DNA of 64,000 nt from Leucobacter ruminantium (lineage in GTDB: Bacteria > Actinomycetota > Actinomycetes > Actinomycetales > Microbacteriaceae), in NCBI RefSeq assembly GCF_017565705.1, contig NZ_JAGDYL010000006.1:171288-235287 (forward strand), given 5' to 3'. Of this stretch, positions 19,037-28,628 are shown piece after piece. The stretch's first letter is position 1. Each line of letters opens with the position of its first letter. Position numbers and translations under genes: made by a program. The notes under the pieces are model-generated. The model made no database searches. It saw only the letters and a list, made by a program, of their open reading frames with translations, and had not been told where the DNA came from.

Positions 19037-20896
19037 ATGGTCGCCTATCGCTCTTTCACCGTCACCCACGGCCGCAACATGGCCGGCGCCCGCGCGCTCT
19101 TCCGAGCCGCCGGCGTCCCCGGCGCCGATCTCGGCCGCAAGCCGATCATCGCCGTCGCGAACTCCTTCACGGAGTTCGTGCCCGGCCACACGCACCTCGC
19201 CCCGGTGGGCCGCATCGTCTCCGACGCCATCACGGCGGCGGGCGGCATCCCCCGCGAGTTCAACACGATCGCGGTCGACGACGGCATCGCGATGGGCCAC
19301 GGGGGTATGCTCTACTCGCTGCCCTCGCGCGACCTCATCGCCGACTCCGTCGAGTACATGACGAACGCGCACTGCGCCGACGCCCTCATCTGCATCTCGA
19401 ACTGCGACAAGATCACCCCGGGCATGCTGCTCGCGGCCCTCCGTCTCAACATCCCGACCGTGTTCGTGTCGGGAGGTCCGATGGAGTCGGGGCGCGCCGT
19501 GCTCGCGAACGGCATGGTGAAGACGCTCGACCTGGTCGACGCGATCTCCGAGGCCGTCAACGAGAACGTCTCGGACGAGGACATCCAGCGCATCGAGGAG
19601 TCGGCCTGCCCCACCTGCGGCTCCTGCTCGGGCATGTTCACCGCGAACTCCATGAACTGCCTCACCGAGGCCATCGGCCTGTCGCTCCCCGGCAACGGAT
19701 CGACGCTCGCGACCCACACCGCGCGCCGCGCTCTCTACGAGAACGCGGGCGCGCTCGTGGTCGACATCTGCAAGCGCTACTACGACGAGGACGACGCCTC
19801 GGTGCTGCCCCGCAGCATCGCAACCCCGCAGGCGTTCGGCAACGCCATGGCCCTCGACATCGCGATGGGCGGCTCCACCAACACGATCCTGCACCTGCTC
19901 GCGGCTGCCCACGAGGCCGGGGTCGAGTTCGGCCTCGACGAGATCGACGCCGTGTCTCGCCGCGTGCCCTGCCTCGCGAAGGTGGCCCCGAACGTCGCGA
20001 ACGGCAAGACCTACTACATGGAGGACGTGCACCGCGCCGGCGGCATCCCCGCGCTGCTCGGCGAGCTGCGCCGCGGCGGCATGCTCGACGAGAACGTGCA
20101 CACGGTGCACTCGAAGAACCTCGGCGAGTGGCTCGACGAGTGGGACGTGCGCGGCGGCAAGGCCTCGGACGAGGCGTTCGAGCTGTGGCACGCGGCGCCC
20201 GGCGGGGTGCGGTCCTCGACCGCGTTCTCGCAGTCCGAGCGGTGGCGCGATCTCGATCTCGACGCCGAGAACGGCTGCATCCACTCGGTCGAGCACGCCT
20301 ACTCGAAGGACGGCGGCCTCGCGGTGCTGCGCGGCAACATCGCCGTCGACGGGGCGGTCGTGAAGACCGCCGGCGTCGACGAGTCGATCTGGACCTTCTC
20401 GGGCCCCGCGGTCGTCTGCGAGTCGCAGGACGAAGCCGTCGAGAAGATCCTGAACAAGCAGGTGGTCGAGGGCGACGTCGTGGTCATCCGCTACGAGGGC
20501 CCCAAGGGCGGCCCCGGCATGCAGGAGATGCTCTACCCGACCTCGTTCCTGAAGGGTCGCGGCCTCGGCAAGGCCTGCGCGCTCATCACCGACGGCCGCT
20601 TCTCGGGAGGCACCTCGGGGCTCTCGATCGGGCACATCTCACCCGAGGCGGCGGCGGGCGGCGTCATCGCCCTCGTCGAGGACGGCGACATCGTCTCGAT
20701 CGACATCCCCACGCGCGCCCTCACGCTCGACGTGCCGCAGGAGGAGCTCGATCGGCGCCGCGCCGAGCTCGAGGCGAACGGCGGCTACCGTCCGAAGAAC
20801 CGCGAGCGCGTCGTCTCGGATGCGCTGCGCGCCTACGCCGCGTTCGCCCAGTCGGCGGACAAGGGCGCGGTGCGGGTGGTGCCCGAGACCGTGTAG
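19037..20896 (+). CDS. ilvD: Dihydroxy-acid dehydratase
   Basis: 619 aa. Catalyses the dehydration of 2,3-dihydroxy-isovalerate and -methylvalerate in valine/isoleucine synthesis. Iron-sulfur cysteines are visible in [12 protein letters not shown] (near residue 120) and [19 protein letters not shown] (near 190). The C-terminal active-site block [20 protein letters not shown] is present. Length and wording match the E. coli-type [4Fe-4S] enzyme rather than the shorter [2Fe-2S] form. It stands alone and ends at a perfect palindromic terminator shared with ndk. A biosynthetic gene sits close to the valine-degradation block, but the two are not in one operon. Confidence 0.97.
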   Translation: MVAYRSFTVTHGRNMAGARALFRAAGVPGADLGRKPIIAVANSFTEFVPGHTHLAPVGRIVSDAITAAGGIPREFNTIAVDDGIAMGHGGMLYSLPSRDLIADSVEYMTNAHCADALICISNCDKITPGMLLAALRLNIPTVFVSGGPMESGRAVLANGMVKTLDLVDAISEAVNENVSDEDIQRIEESACPTCGSCSGMFTANSMNCLTEAIGLSLPGNGSTLATHTARRALYENAGALVVDICKRYYDEDDASVLPRSIATPQAFGNAMALDIAMGGSTNTILHLLAAAHEAGVEFGLDEIDAVSRRVPCLAKVAPNVANGKTYYMEDVHRAGGIPALLGELRRGGMLDENVHTVHSKNLGEWLDEWDVRGGKASDEAFELWHAAPGGVRSSTAFSQSERWRDLDLDAENGCIHSVEHAYSKDGGLAVLRGNIAVDGAVVKTAGVDESIWTFSGPAVVCESQDEAVEKILNKQVVEGDVVVIRYEGPKGGPGMQEMLYPTSFLKGRGLGKACALITDGRFSGGTSGLSIGHISPEAAAGGVIALVEDGDIVSIDIPTRALTLDVPQEELDRRRAELEANGGYRPKNRERVVSDALRAYAAFAQSADKGAVRVVPETV

Positions 20897-20906
20897 CCCG
20901 CGACAC

Positions 20907-20950
20907 GCGAAAGGCGGTGAGGGATCGGCCGATCCCTCACCGCCTTTCGC
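20907..20950. terminator. Perfect 44-nt palindromic bidirectional terminator
   Basis: Bases 20907-20928 and 20929-20950 are exact reverse complements (half-site begins GCGAAAGGCGGTGAGGGATC). The palindrome lies between the stops of convergent ilvD and ndk and contains an inverted pair of the GAGGGATC octamer (20919 and 20931). There is no U-tract. It should work in both directions. Confidence 0.85.
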
Positions 20951-20958
20951 TTCTGCTC

Positions 20959-21375
20959 CTACGAGAACCAGAGGCCCAGCTCGCGCTCGGCCGAGAGGGT
21001 CGAGTCGCTGCCGTGCACGAGGTTCTGCTGCACATTCAGCCCCCAGTCGCGGCCGAGATCGCCGCGGATGGTGCCCGGGGCGGCCGCGGTGGGGTCGGTC
21101 GCGCCGGCGAGGGATCGGAAGCCCTCGATGACCCGGTGGCCGCTGGCCCGCACGGCGACCACGGGGCCCGAGCTCATGAATTCGACGAGCGGCTCGAAGA
21201 ACGGCTTGCCCTCGTGCTCGGCGTAGTGCGCGGTGAGCAGCTCGCGGTCGGCGCGCACCATGCGCAGATCGGTGATGGTGTAGCCCTTCGCCTCGATGCG
21301 GCGCAGGATCTCTCCGGTCAGGCCGCGGGCGACACCGTCGGGCTTCACCAGGATGAGAGTCTCTTCAGCGGACAT
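20959..21375 (-). CDS. ndk: Nucleoside diphosphate kinase
   Basis: 138 aa, normal length. TLILVKPDGVARGLTGEI at the N-terminus and the active-site histidine in NLVHGSDS near residue 117 are intact. It transfers the gamma phosphate between NTPs and NDPs. AAGGAG precedes the ATG. A separate promoter is likely: TAGACT reads on the minus strand at 21423-21418, about 43 bases upstream. Conserved actinobacterial order with DUF4233, folC and ileS. Confidence 0.98.
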   Translation of the reverse strand: MSAEETLILVKPDGVARGLTGEILRRIEAKGYTITDLRMVRADRELLTAHYAEHEGKPFFEPLVEFMSSGPVVAVRASGHRVIEGFRSLAGATDPTAAAPGTIRGDLGRDWGLNVQQNLVHGSDSTLSAERELGLWFS

Positions 21376-21470
21376 GCACGCTCCTTCGAATCGGAAAGTC
21401 GGGAAACCCCGCCCAGCAGTCTACTGGGCGCGCTCGGTCATCCAGGCCGCGGCGGCGCGGTGGCGCCGCC

Positions 21471-21515
21471 ACGGATCACATGGAATCGCTTCGCGATTCC
21501 ATCCAAGTGATCCGT
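21471..21515. terminator. Two-part hairpin covering the DUF4233 stop codon
   Basis: ACGGATCAC (21471-21479) pairs with GTGATCCGT (21507-21515), and inside it TGGAATCGC (21481-21489) pairs with GCGATTCCA (21493-21501) around a TTC loop. The stem includes the last ten codons and the stop of the DUF4233 gene. Probably a terminator or mRNA 3' protector between that operon and ndk. Confidence 0.6.
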
Positions 21516-21940
21516 GCCCTGTCGATCTGCGCGCCCTTCACCATGCAGAAGATCCAGAGCGCCGTGAACAGCAGCCCGACGAACACCGCCATCGGCAGCA
21601 CGATGCCCGTAGCGAGCATCAGCGCGTGCACGACCCAGCCGATGACGATGCCCGCGCGTCCCGCGCGCATGAGACCGAGACCGGCGATGATCAGCACCGC
21701 GAGCCCTCCGCCGAGGTACAGCCCGAGCTCGCGCGGTTCGAGGATGCCGAGCCCGAACACCGTCAGGCCGATCAGCACGACGATGATGAGCTCGAAGCCG
21801 AGCACGATCGACGCGAGCGCCTTCTGCGTCGAGCGCTCACCGCGGCCCGCGCCCGAGATGCGCATCGCCGAGTTGTGGGCCATCGTCTCCGACGGCGACA
21901 GCACCAGCTCCTCGTCGTCGCCCTGAGGCTGCCCGCTCAC
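21476..21940 (-). CDS. DUF4233 family membrane protein
   Basis: 154 aa with four hydrophobic segments (about residues 40-62, 66-88, 95-112 and 115-135). The wording STQKALASIVLGFELIIVVL, the FGLGILEP stretch and the position after folC match DUF4233, a family confined to actinobacteria. Role unknown. GTG start (21938-21940) overlaps the folC stop by GTGA, so it is translationally coupled to folC. Confidence 0.85.
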   Translation of the reverse strand: MSGQPQGDDEELVLSPSETMAHNSAMRISGAGRGERSTQKALASIVLGFELIIVVLIGLTVFGLGILEPRELGLYLGGGLAVLIIAGLGLMRAGRAGIVIGWVVHALMLATGIVLPMAVFVGLLFTALWIFCMVKGAQIDRARITWMESRSDSM

Positions 21941-23310
21941 GCGATCCCCCAGCCCTCGGCGCGGGAGAACGCGATGGCCTCGCCGGCCAGCACCACCGAG
22001 CCGACCACGAGCACCGCTCGACCCTCGGCGCCGCTCGCCCATCCCCGGGCGTCGTCGAGCGCTTCCGCGAGGGATCCCGCGACCTCGATGGGCGTCGCGG
22101 GGATGGCGCGCTCGGCGAGCTCGTACAGCCGCTCAGGGTCGGTGCTGCGCGGCGAGTCGACCGGGGTCACGGTGACCCGGTGCGCGATCGGGGCGAGCGC
22201 TGCGAGCAGACCGGCGGCATCCTTCTCCTCGAGCACGCCGACGACGAGCGCGAGCTCCCCGAAGGCGAACGACTCGGCCACCGCCCGCACGAGCGCCTCC
22301 GCGCCGTGCGGGTTGTGGGCCGCATCGACGTAGACGATCGGGTCGTTGCCGATCAGCTGCAGGCGCCCCGGCGAGGTCAGCTGCCCCAGTCCCTCGTCGA
22401 GCACCTCCTCGGGCACCGGCCGGTCGAAGAAGGCCTCGACCGCGGCGATCGCGAGCGCGGTGTTCTCGGCCTGGTGGCGGCCGAAGAGCGGCACGAAGGC
22501 CGGATCGTAGGCATCGCCGGAAAGACCGACCACATCGATCTGCCTCCCGCCGACCGCGAGGCGATCCTCGACCAGGCGGAAGTCGCGGCCCTGCACGACG
22601 AACCGCGAGCCGTTGCGCTCGGCAGCCGCCTCGAGCTCGGCGAGCGCCGCCGGCGCCTGCTCGGCCGTCACGACCGTGCTGCCCGGCTTCACGATGCCCG
22701 ACTTGGTACGCGCGATCGTCTCGATGTCGGGGCCCAGGATCGCCGTGTGGTCGAGGTCGATCGGGGTGAACACGGCCACCTGCGCGTCGGCGATGTTGGT
22801 GGCATCCCACTCGCCGCCCATGCCGACCTCGACGACCGCGACCTCGACGGGGGCGTCGGCGAAGGCCGCGAAGGCCAGCACCGCGAGCGCCTCGAAGAAG
22901 GTGATGGGTCCCTGCCCCGCGGCCTCGAGCTCCGCGTCGACCACCTGGAGCGGCAGCTGCAGCTCGTCCCACGACGACGCGAGCACCTCCCCGTCGATCG
23001 GCTCGCCGTCGATCTGGAAGCGCTCGGTGAAGTCGACGAGGTGCGGGCTCGTGAACAGGCCCGTGCGCAGGCCGTGGGCGCGCAGCAGCGACTCGATGGC
23101 GCGGCTCGTCGACGTCTTGCCGTTCGTTCCGGCGATCTGGATCACGGGGTACGAGAGCTGCGGCGTGCCCGCGAGCTCGGCGAGGCGGCGCACCGGCTCG
23201 ATTCGGGGGCGGGGGTTCGCCTCTCCGACGCGAGTCAGCAGCTCCTCGTAGACGCGCTCGGCGGGTTCGGGGCCGCCCGCGCCGACACCGCCGGTGATCA
23301 GGGGGCTCAT
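21937..23310 (-). CDS. folC: Bifunctional dihydrofolate/folylpolyglutamate synthase
   Basis: 457 aa Mur-ligase-fold enzyme that adds glutamate to dihydropteroate/folates. P-loop [20 protein letters not shown] near residue 57, the magnesium/folate loop [28 protein letters not shown] segment [14 protein letters not shown] and the C-terminal [12 protein letters not shown] are present. The start overlaps the ileS stop (ATGA) and the stop overlaps the DUF4233 start, so ileS-folC-DUF4233 is a tightly packed operon under the ileS T-box. Confidence 0.96.
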   Translation of the reverse strand: MSPLITGGVGAGGPEPAERVYEELLTRVGEANPRPRIEPVRRLAELAGTPQLSYPVIQIAGTNGKTSTSRAIESLLRAHGLRTGLFTSPHLVDFTERFQIDGEPIDGEVLASSWDELQLPLQVVDAELEAAGQGPITFFEALAVLAFAAFADAPVEVAVVEVGMGGEWDATNIADAQVAVFTPIDLDHTAILGPDIETIARTKSGIVKPGSTVVTAEQAPAALAELEAAAERNGSRFVVQGRDFRLVEDRLAVGGRQIDVVGLSGDAYDPAFVPLFGRHQAENTALAIAAVEAFFDRPVPEEVLDEGLGQLTSPGRLQLIGNDPIVYVDAAHNPHGAEALVRAVAESFAFGELALVVGVLEEKDAAGLLAALAPIAHRVTVTPVDSPRSTDPERLYELAERAIPATPIEVAGSLAEALDDARGWASGAEGRAVLVVGSVVLAGEAIAFSRAEGWGIA

Positions 23311-26300
23311 CGCGCCGCCTCGATCACGATCTGCACGGCCGCCTTGTCGACGCCGAGTGCGGAGGCCGCGGTCGCGAAGACGCCGTCGGGCGTCTCGTCC
23401 GGAGCCGCGCCCGCGCCTTCGCCGAGACCGAAGCTCGTCGCGAGCGTCTCCCCCGCGATCAGCTCGGCGTGCGTCTCGAGCGCCGCGGCGTACTCGGGAG
23501 CCGCGCTCAGGGTGAGCGAGATCCGATCGCTCACGTCGAGCCCCGCGTTCTTCCGCGCCTCCTGCACCGCACGGATCGCGTCGCGGGCGATGCCCTCCGC
23601 CTCGAGCTCGGGCGTGGTCTCGGTGTTCAGCAGCACGAAGCCGCCGCCAGCGATGAGCGCGAGGGCCGATCCCTCATCGTCCTCGTCGGCCGAGCCGACG
23701 CGCAGGGTGAGCTCGTACTCCTGCGGTTCGAGCGCGATGCCGCCTGCGACGACGACTCCGCCCTCCTCGTTCCAATCGCCCGACTTCGCGGCCTTGATCG
23801 CCTGCTGCACCTGCTTGCCGAGGCGGGGGCCCGCGGCGCGAGCGTTGACCGTGAGCGAGTGCACGATGCCGTGCTCCGCCGCGCTCGTCTCGGTCTGCTG
23901 CACGAGGCGCACCGACTTCACGTTGAGCTCCTCGCGCAGGATGTCCGCGAAGGGCTCGAGCGCGGCGGGGCGCGGAGTCACGACCGTCAGCTCCGCGAGC
24001 GGCAGGCGCACGCGCAGACGGCGGGCCTTGCGCAGCGCGAGCGCCTGCGAGGTGATCTGCCGCAGCTCGTCCATCGCATCCACGAGCTCGGCGTCGTCGG
24101 GGAACTCGCCCGCGTCGGGCCAGTCCTCGAGGTGCACGGACCGCCCGCCCGTCAGGCCACGCCAGATCTCCTCGGTCACGAGCGGGGCGAGAGGAGCCGC
24201 GACGCGGGCGAGCGTCTCGAGCACCGTGTAGAGGGTGTCGAAGGCCTGCCGGTTCTCGGCCCTGCCGTTCGCGCCCGAGGTCCCCTCCCAGAAGCGGTCG
24301 CGCGAGCGGCGCACGTACCAGTTGGTGAGTACCTCGGCGTAGGCGCGCAGGGCCTCCGCCGCCGAGGTCGTATCGAGGCCGTCGAGGTGGGCCTCGACCT
24401 CTCGGATCAGCCGGCCGGTCTTCGCGAGGATGTAGCGGTCGAGCGGATCGCTCGAGTCGGTGCGCCGCTCCCCCATGACGCCGTCGGCGTTCGCGTACAG
24501 GCTGAAGAAGTACCAGGTGCTCCAGAGCGGCAGGATGAACTGGCGCACGCCCTCGCGGATGCCCTCCTCGGTCACGATGAGGTTGCCGCCGCGCACGACG
24601 GGCGACGCCATCAGGAACCACCGCATCGCGTCGGAGCCGTCGCGGTCGAACACCTCGTTCACATCGGGGTAGTTGCGCAGCGACTTCGACATCTTGTTGC
24701 CGTCCGAGCCGAGCACGATGCCGTGGCTGATGACGTTCGTGAACGCGGGCCTGTCGAACAGCGCGGTCGCGAGCACGTGCTGCACGTAGAACCAGCCGCG
24801 GGTCTGCCCGATGTACTCGACGATGAAGTCTGCCGGCTGGTGCGTGTCGAACCACTCGCGGTTCTCGAACGGGTAGTGCGCCTGCGCGAAGGGCATCGAT
24901 CCCGAGTCGAACCACACGTCGAACACGTCCTCGATACGCCGCATGGTCGAGCGGCCCGTGGGGTCATCGGGGTTCGGCCGCGTCAGCGAGTCGATGTAGG
25001 GCCGGTGCAGGTCGACCTCGCCCGCGGCGTTCCTCGGCAGCGCACCGAAGTCGCGTTCGAGCTCCTCGAGCGAGCCGTAGACGTCGACGCGCGGGTGGTC
25101 GGGATCGTCGCTCTTCCAGACCGGGATCGGGCTGCCCCAGTAGCGGTTGCGGCTCACCGACCAGTCGCGCGCGCCCTCGAGCCACTTGCCGAACTGGCCG
25201 TGCTTGACGTTCTCGGGCACCCACGTGATCTGCTCGTTCGTCTCGAGCATGCGCTGCTTGATCGGGTCGACGCGCACGAACCAGCTCGACACCGCCTTGT
25301 AGATGAGCGGGTTGCGGCAGCGCCAGCAGTGCGGGTAGCTGTGCTCGTAGCTCTGCTCGCGCAGCAGGCGCCCGCGCTGCTTGAGCAGGCGGATCAGGGG
25401 CCGGTTCGCATCCATCCAGAGCTCGCCCGCGACATCGGTGACCGACTTCAGGAAGCGGCCGCCGTCATCGACGCTCACGATCACGGGGATGCCCGCGGCG
25501 CCGGTGATCCGCATGTCGTCCTCGCCGTAGGCGGGCGCCTGGTGCACGATGCCGGTGCCGTCTGCCGTCGAGACGTAATCGTCGACGAGGATCTGCCAGG
25601 CATGCTCGGTGCCCCAGACCTCGGCGTCGGCGTAGTAGTCGAAGACCCGCTCGTAGCGTACGCCGGCGAGCTCGGCGCCCGGGACCGTGCGCGCGACGGC
25701 CTCGCGCGCGGCGTCGGCCGACTCGTAGCCGAGATCCTTCGCATAGCCCGCGATGAGGTCGATCGCGATCAGGTACTCGCTTGCGCCCTCCGCGCCCCCG
25801 TCGGCCGCGCCGAGAGGTCCGGCGGGCACGACGGCGTAGTCGATCGCGGGGCCGACCGCGAGCGCCAGGTTCGTCGGGAGGGTCCAGGGCGTCGTCGTCC
25901 AGGCGAGGGCGCGCACGCCCTCGACGCCGAGCTGGGCCGCGCGCTCCCCGGCGAGCGGGAAGGTGATGGTGACCGAGGGATCCTGCCGCATCTGGTAGAC
26001 GTCGTCGTCCATGCGCAGCTCGTGGTTCGACAGCGGCGTCTCGTCGCGCCAGCAGTAGGGCAGCACCCTGTGGCCCTCGTAGGCGAGGCCCTTGTCGTAG
26101 AGCTGCTTGAACGCCCAGATGACGCTCTCCATGTAGCCGAGGTTCAGCGTCTTGTAGTCGTTCTCGAAGTCGACCCAGCGGGCCTGGCGGGTGACGTAGT
26201 CCTCCCACTCGCGGGTGTACTGCAGCACCGACTCGCGGGCCTTCGCGTTGAACTCCGCGATGCCCATCTCCTCGATCTCGCTCTTCTCGGTGATGCCGAG

Positions 26301-26648
26301 CTGCTTCATCGCCTCGAGCTCGGCGGGCAGGCCGTGGGTGTCCCAGCCGAAGCGGCGCTCGACCTTCCGCCCGCGCATGGTCTGGAAGCGCGGGAAGACG
26401 TCCTTCGCGTAGCCCGTGAGGAGGTGACCGTAATGCGGCAGGCCGTTGGCGAAGGGCGGTCCGTCGTTGAAGACCCATTCCTCGGATCCCTCGCGGCGGC
26501 GGATCGACTCGCGGAAGGTGTCGTCGGACTTCCAGAATGCGAGCACGCCCTGCTCGATCGCGGGCAGCTTCGGCGACGGCGAGACGCCGGCTGGGCTCTG
26601 CTCGTCGGGGGACGAGGCTGCTCCGGTGGGCTGCTGAGGGTACGGCAT
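23307..26648 (-). CDS. ileS: Isoleucyl-tRNA synthetase
   Basis: 1113 aa, class I synthetase. HIGH-type motif [11 protein letters not shown] near residue 60, editing-domain [22 protein letters not shown] motif NKMSKSLRN near 640, and a long C-terminal anticodon-binding region. Size and wording correspond to the eukaryote-like (ileS2/mupirocin-insensitive) branch that actinobacteria commonly use; this assignment is by length and by the C-terminus lacking a clear zinc finger. AGAAGG lies before the chosen ATG; an upstream in-frame ATG falls inside the T-box and is unlikely. Confidence 0.96.
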   Translation of the reverse strand: MPYPQQPTGAASSPDEQSPAGVSPSPKLPAIEQGVLAFWKSDDTFRESIRRREGSEEWVFNDGPPFANGLPHYGHLLTGYAKDVFPRFQTMRGRKVERRFGWDTHGLPAELEAMKQLGITEKSEIEEMGIAEFNAKARESVLQYTREWEDYVTRQARWVDFENDYKTLNLGYMESVIWAFKQLYDKGLAYEGHRVLPYCWRDETPLSNHELRMDDDVYQMRQDPSVTITFPLAGERAAQLGVEGVRALAWTTTPWTLPTNLALAVGPAIDYAVVPAGPLGAADGGAEGASEYLIAIDLIAGYAKDLGYESADAAREAVARTVPGAELAGVRYERVFDYYADAEVWGTEHAWQILVDDYVSTADGTGIVHQAPAYGEDDMRITGAAGIPVIVSVDDGGRFLKSVTDVAGELWMDANRPLIRLLKQRGRLLREQSYEHSYPHCWRCRNPLIYKAVSSWFVRVDPIKQRMLETNEQITWVPENVKHGQFGKWLEGARDWSVSRNRYWGSPIPVWKSDDPDHPRVDVYGSLEELERDFGALPRNAAGEVDLHRPYIDSLTRPNPDDPTGRSTMRRIEDVFDVWFDSGSMPFAQAHYPFENREWFDTHQPADFIVEYIGQTRGWFYVQHVLATALFDRPAFTNVISHGIVLGSDGNKMSKSLRNYPDVNEVFDRDGSDAMRWFLMASPVVRGGNLIVTEEGIREGVRQFILPLWSTWYFFSLYANADGVMGERRTDSSDPLDRYILAKTGRLIREVEAHLDGLDTTSAAEALRAYAEVLTNWYVRRSRDRFWEGTSGANGRAENRQAFDTLYTVLETLARVAAPLAPLVTEEIWRGLTGGRSVHLEDWPDAGEFPDDAELVDAMDELRQITSQALALRKARRLRVRLPLAELTVVTPRPAALEPFADILREELNVKSVRLVQQTETSAAEHGIVHSLTVNARAAGPRLGKQVQQAIKAAKSGDWNEEGGVVVAGGIALEPQEYELTLRVGSADEDDEGSALALIAGGGFVLLNTETTPELEAEGIARDAIRAVQEARKNAGLDVSDRISLTLSAAPEYAAALETHAELIAGETLATSFGLGEGAGAAPDETPDGVFATAASALGVDKAAVQIVIEAAR

Positions 26649-26884
26649 GTGGTTCCTTCTCGGCTGCGGCTGTTGCTTCCTGCTGCCGGGACGGGACGAG
26701 GGATCCGGATCCCTCACCCGCGGTACCACCCCGCTTGCCGCGCCCGCCCCTGCACCGGGGCGCGCTCGACCTCTTCGTTCGGCTGTGACGGGCCGTCCCC
26801 GTTCGGTTCTAATGGGCGCCTCGCGGGGATCCCGCTCAGCGCCGTTCTTCCGAAGACTCCCCGGTGATGGCCGGATCGCAGTCG
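26649..26884 (-). ncRNA. ileS T-box riboswitch leader
   Basis: On the minus strand the invariant T-box sequence GGTGGTACCGCG is at 26730-26719. About 140 bases upstream, a small hairpin CCGG-CCATCA-CCGG places an ATC (isoleucine) specifier at 26868-26866 in its terminal loop, followed by GGGGAGTCTTCGGAAGAACGG. This is the ultrashort Stem I layout known for actinobacterial ileS T-boxes, which control translation initiation by sensing uncharged tRNA-Ile. A TAGGAT at 26895-26900 (minus) may be the -10. Downstream of the T-box, an 18-nt palindrome (26698-26715) made of two facing GAGGGATC octamers forms part of the expression platform. Confidence 0.92.
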
Positions 26885-26900
26885 CTTGCCCACGATCCTA

Positions 26901-27124
26901 CCGCACGGCGCCGGGTAACGAACAGGTAACGATGGCCGAATCACAAAACCCCAGATGAGAGGCGATATGTCCCCTCGATTCCCTCCCGAGGAGGCCATGC
27001 TCCGGTTGCAGCGCGAGCAACCGCGTTGTTAGCGTCGTTGGCAGCGTTGAGCGCGGATCCGTGCCGCTCACCGCGTTCCCCGGGACGAAATCCGCTGAGA
27101 TACGGCGAACCGAGCGCGAGCGCG
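26901..27124. other. Intergenic region, no gene supported
   Basis: Between the divergent ileS leader and the betaine-transporter leader. Open frames here have poor codon usage and no ribosome sites. The only visible features are a direct repeat GGTAACGA (26914 and 26925 vicinity), presumed promoter elements for both directions, and CTGAGATACGGCGAACC near 27095-27111, which may belong to the structured leader that follows. Confidence 0.5.
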
Positions 27125-27257
27125 ATGGCAGGTGGCCGATCCGCCACGCAATACCCGATCCGGCCTGTTGGGAGGCCGACGGTCCAGCGCGCCCTGAACC
27201 ACGGGGCGCCGCCGTGGGCGTTCGGCGTACCCGCCGAACGCCGGCCTCCCCTGCCAT
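27125..27257 (+). ncRNA. Candidate structured leader RNA before the betaine ABC operon
   Basis: Nested inverted repeats suggest a folded RNA. ATGGCAGG (27125-27132) can close with CCTGCCAT (27250-27257). GGGAGGCCG (27170-27178) can pair with CGGCCTCCC (27242-27250). GGCGTTCGGCG (27217-27227) pairs with CGCCGAACGCC (27232-27242) around TACC. GTGGC (27132-27136) pairs with GCCAC (27143-27147). The closing stem ends one base before GAGGAG, the ribosome site of the next gene, so folding could control its translation. No known riboswitch class was recognised. Confidence 0.5.
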
Positions 27258-27269
27258 GAGGAGTCACGA

Positions 27270-28628
27270 GTGAACACCGCAATCGAATATTCCCCGGGCG
27301 TCGATGCGCCCGAAGAGCCGGCCATCGAGGTGACCGGGGCCTACAAGGTCTTCGGCCGGCGACCCAAGGAGGTCGTGAAGCAGCTCAAACGGGGCGCGTC
27401 CCGAGACGCGTTGCGCGCGCACGGGACCGCGGCCGTCATCGACGCGAGCTTCGAGGTGCGCAAGGGCGAGATCTTCGTGGTCATGGGGCTCTCGGGCTCC
27501 GGCAAGTCGACGCTGATCCGCATGCTGAACGGGCTGAACCCGACCACCGACGGCTCGATCCGGGTCGACGGCCGCGAGGTCGTGGGCCGCAGCGCCGCCG
27601 AGCTCCGCGAGCTGCGCCGCGACCACATGTCGATGGTGTTCCAGCACTTCGCGCTGCTGCCGCACCGCCCGGTGCTCGACAACGTCGCCTACGGGCTCGA
27701 GCTGCAGGGCGTGCCCCTCGCGGAGCGTCACGAGCGCGCCAGGGGCTGGCTCGCCCGCGTCGGCCTCGAGGGCTGGGAGCGCAGCTACCCCGGCGAGCTC
27801 TCGGGCGGCATGCAGCAGCGGGTGGGGATCGCGCGCGCCCTCGCCGCCGACACCGACATCCTGCTCATGGATGAGGCCTTCTCGGCGCTCGACCCGCTGA
27901 TCCGGCGCGAGATGCAGGAGCAGCTCGTCGAACTGCAGCAGGAGCTCGGCAAGACCATCGTGTTCATCACGCACGACCTCAACGAGGCCATGTTCCTGGG
28001 TGACCGTATCGCGGTGATGCGCGACGGCCGGATCGTGCAGGTCGGCTCCCCCAACGACATCCTCACCGACCCTGCGAACGACTACGTCGCGCAGTTCGTG
28101 CAAGACGTGGACCGCGCCCGGGTGCTCACCGCGGGCGACGTCATGGAGCCGCCGCACGCCGTCGTCTTCGCCTCAGCCGGCCCCCGCACCGCTCTGAAGA
28201 CCATGCGCGACCTGCAGACCTCGGCCTGCTTCGTCACCGACGCCGGGCGCAAGCTGCTCGGCGTGGTCCGCGACAAGGACGTGCTGCGCCAGGTGCGCGA
28301 GGGCAGCACCGACCTCACCGAGCGGCTGCGGCCGACGCCGTCGATCGTGCAGCGGGATCAGCTCATCGCCGACCTCTTCGAGCTGGCGGTCGAGAGCCCG
28401 CTGCCCGTCGCGGTCGCCGACGAGCAGGGTCGCCTCATCGGCGTGGTTCCGCGGGTGACCCTGCTCGCGGCGCTCGCCGATCTGCCCGCGACCACGACCG
28501 AGATCCCGATCATCGAACCCGCGCCCGCCGTGCCCGCGGCGACGATCACCGAGACGCTCGAGCGGAGCGCCGTCGGAGGCTCGCCCTCCGTCGATGCGAC
28601 CGCTTCGAGCGGGGAGGAGGTGCGCTGA
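27270..28628 (+). CDS. Glycine betaine/proline-type ABC transporter, ATPase with CBS domains
   Basis: 452 aa, GTG start behind GAGGAG. Walker A GLSGSGKST near residue 72, Q-loop VFQHFALLPHRPV, signature ELSGGMQQRVGIARAL, Walker B DILLMDEAFSALDP and H-loop ITHDLNEA. Residues from about 285 form two CBS motifs, as in OpuAA/ProV, where they sense ionic strength or cyclic di-AMP. The QLKRGASRDALRAHGTAAVIDASFEV N-terminal part (split by motif) is ProV-like. It powers import of betaine-type osmolytes together with the next two genes. Confidence 0.93.
   Translation: MNTAIEYSPGVDAPEEPAIEVTGAYKVFGRRPKEVVKQLKRGASRDALRAHGTAAVIDASFEVRKGEIFVVMGLSGSGKSTLIRMLNGLNPTTDGSIRVDGREVVGRSAAELRELRRDHMSMVFQHFALLPHRPVLDNVAYGLELQGVPLAERHERARGWLARVGLEGWERSYPGELSGGMQQRVGIARALAADTDILLMDEAFSALDPLIRREMQEQLVELQQELGKTIVFITHDLNEAMFLGDRIAVMRDGRIVQVGSPNDILTDPANDYVAQFVQDVDRARVLTAGDVMEPPHAVVFASAGPRTALKTMRDLQTSACFVTDAGRKLLGVVRDKDVLRQVREGSTDLTERLRPTPSIVQRDQLIADLFELAVESPLPVAVADEQGRLIGVVPRVTLLAALADLPATTTEIPIIEPAPAVPAATITETLERSAVGGSPSVDATASSGEEVR

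Noticed and set aside
27090..27112. CTGAGATACGG resembling the CUGAGA core of a TPP riboswitch.
   Set aside because: The partner ACCUGAUC...GGUAAUACC half and the P1 pairing are missing, and the gene downstream is not thiamine-related.
26941..27282. Overlapping open frames of 70-119 codons between ileS and the betaine operon.
   Set aside because: No consistent codon bias, no ribosome sites and no recognisable domains; the region is better explained by leaders and promoters.
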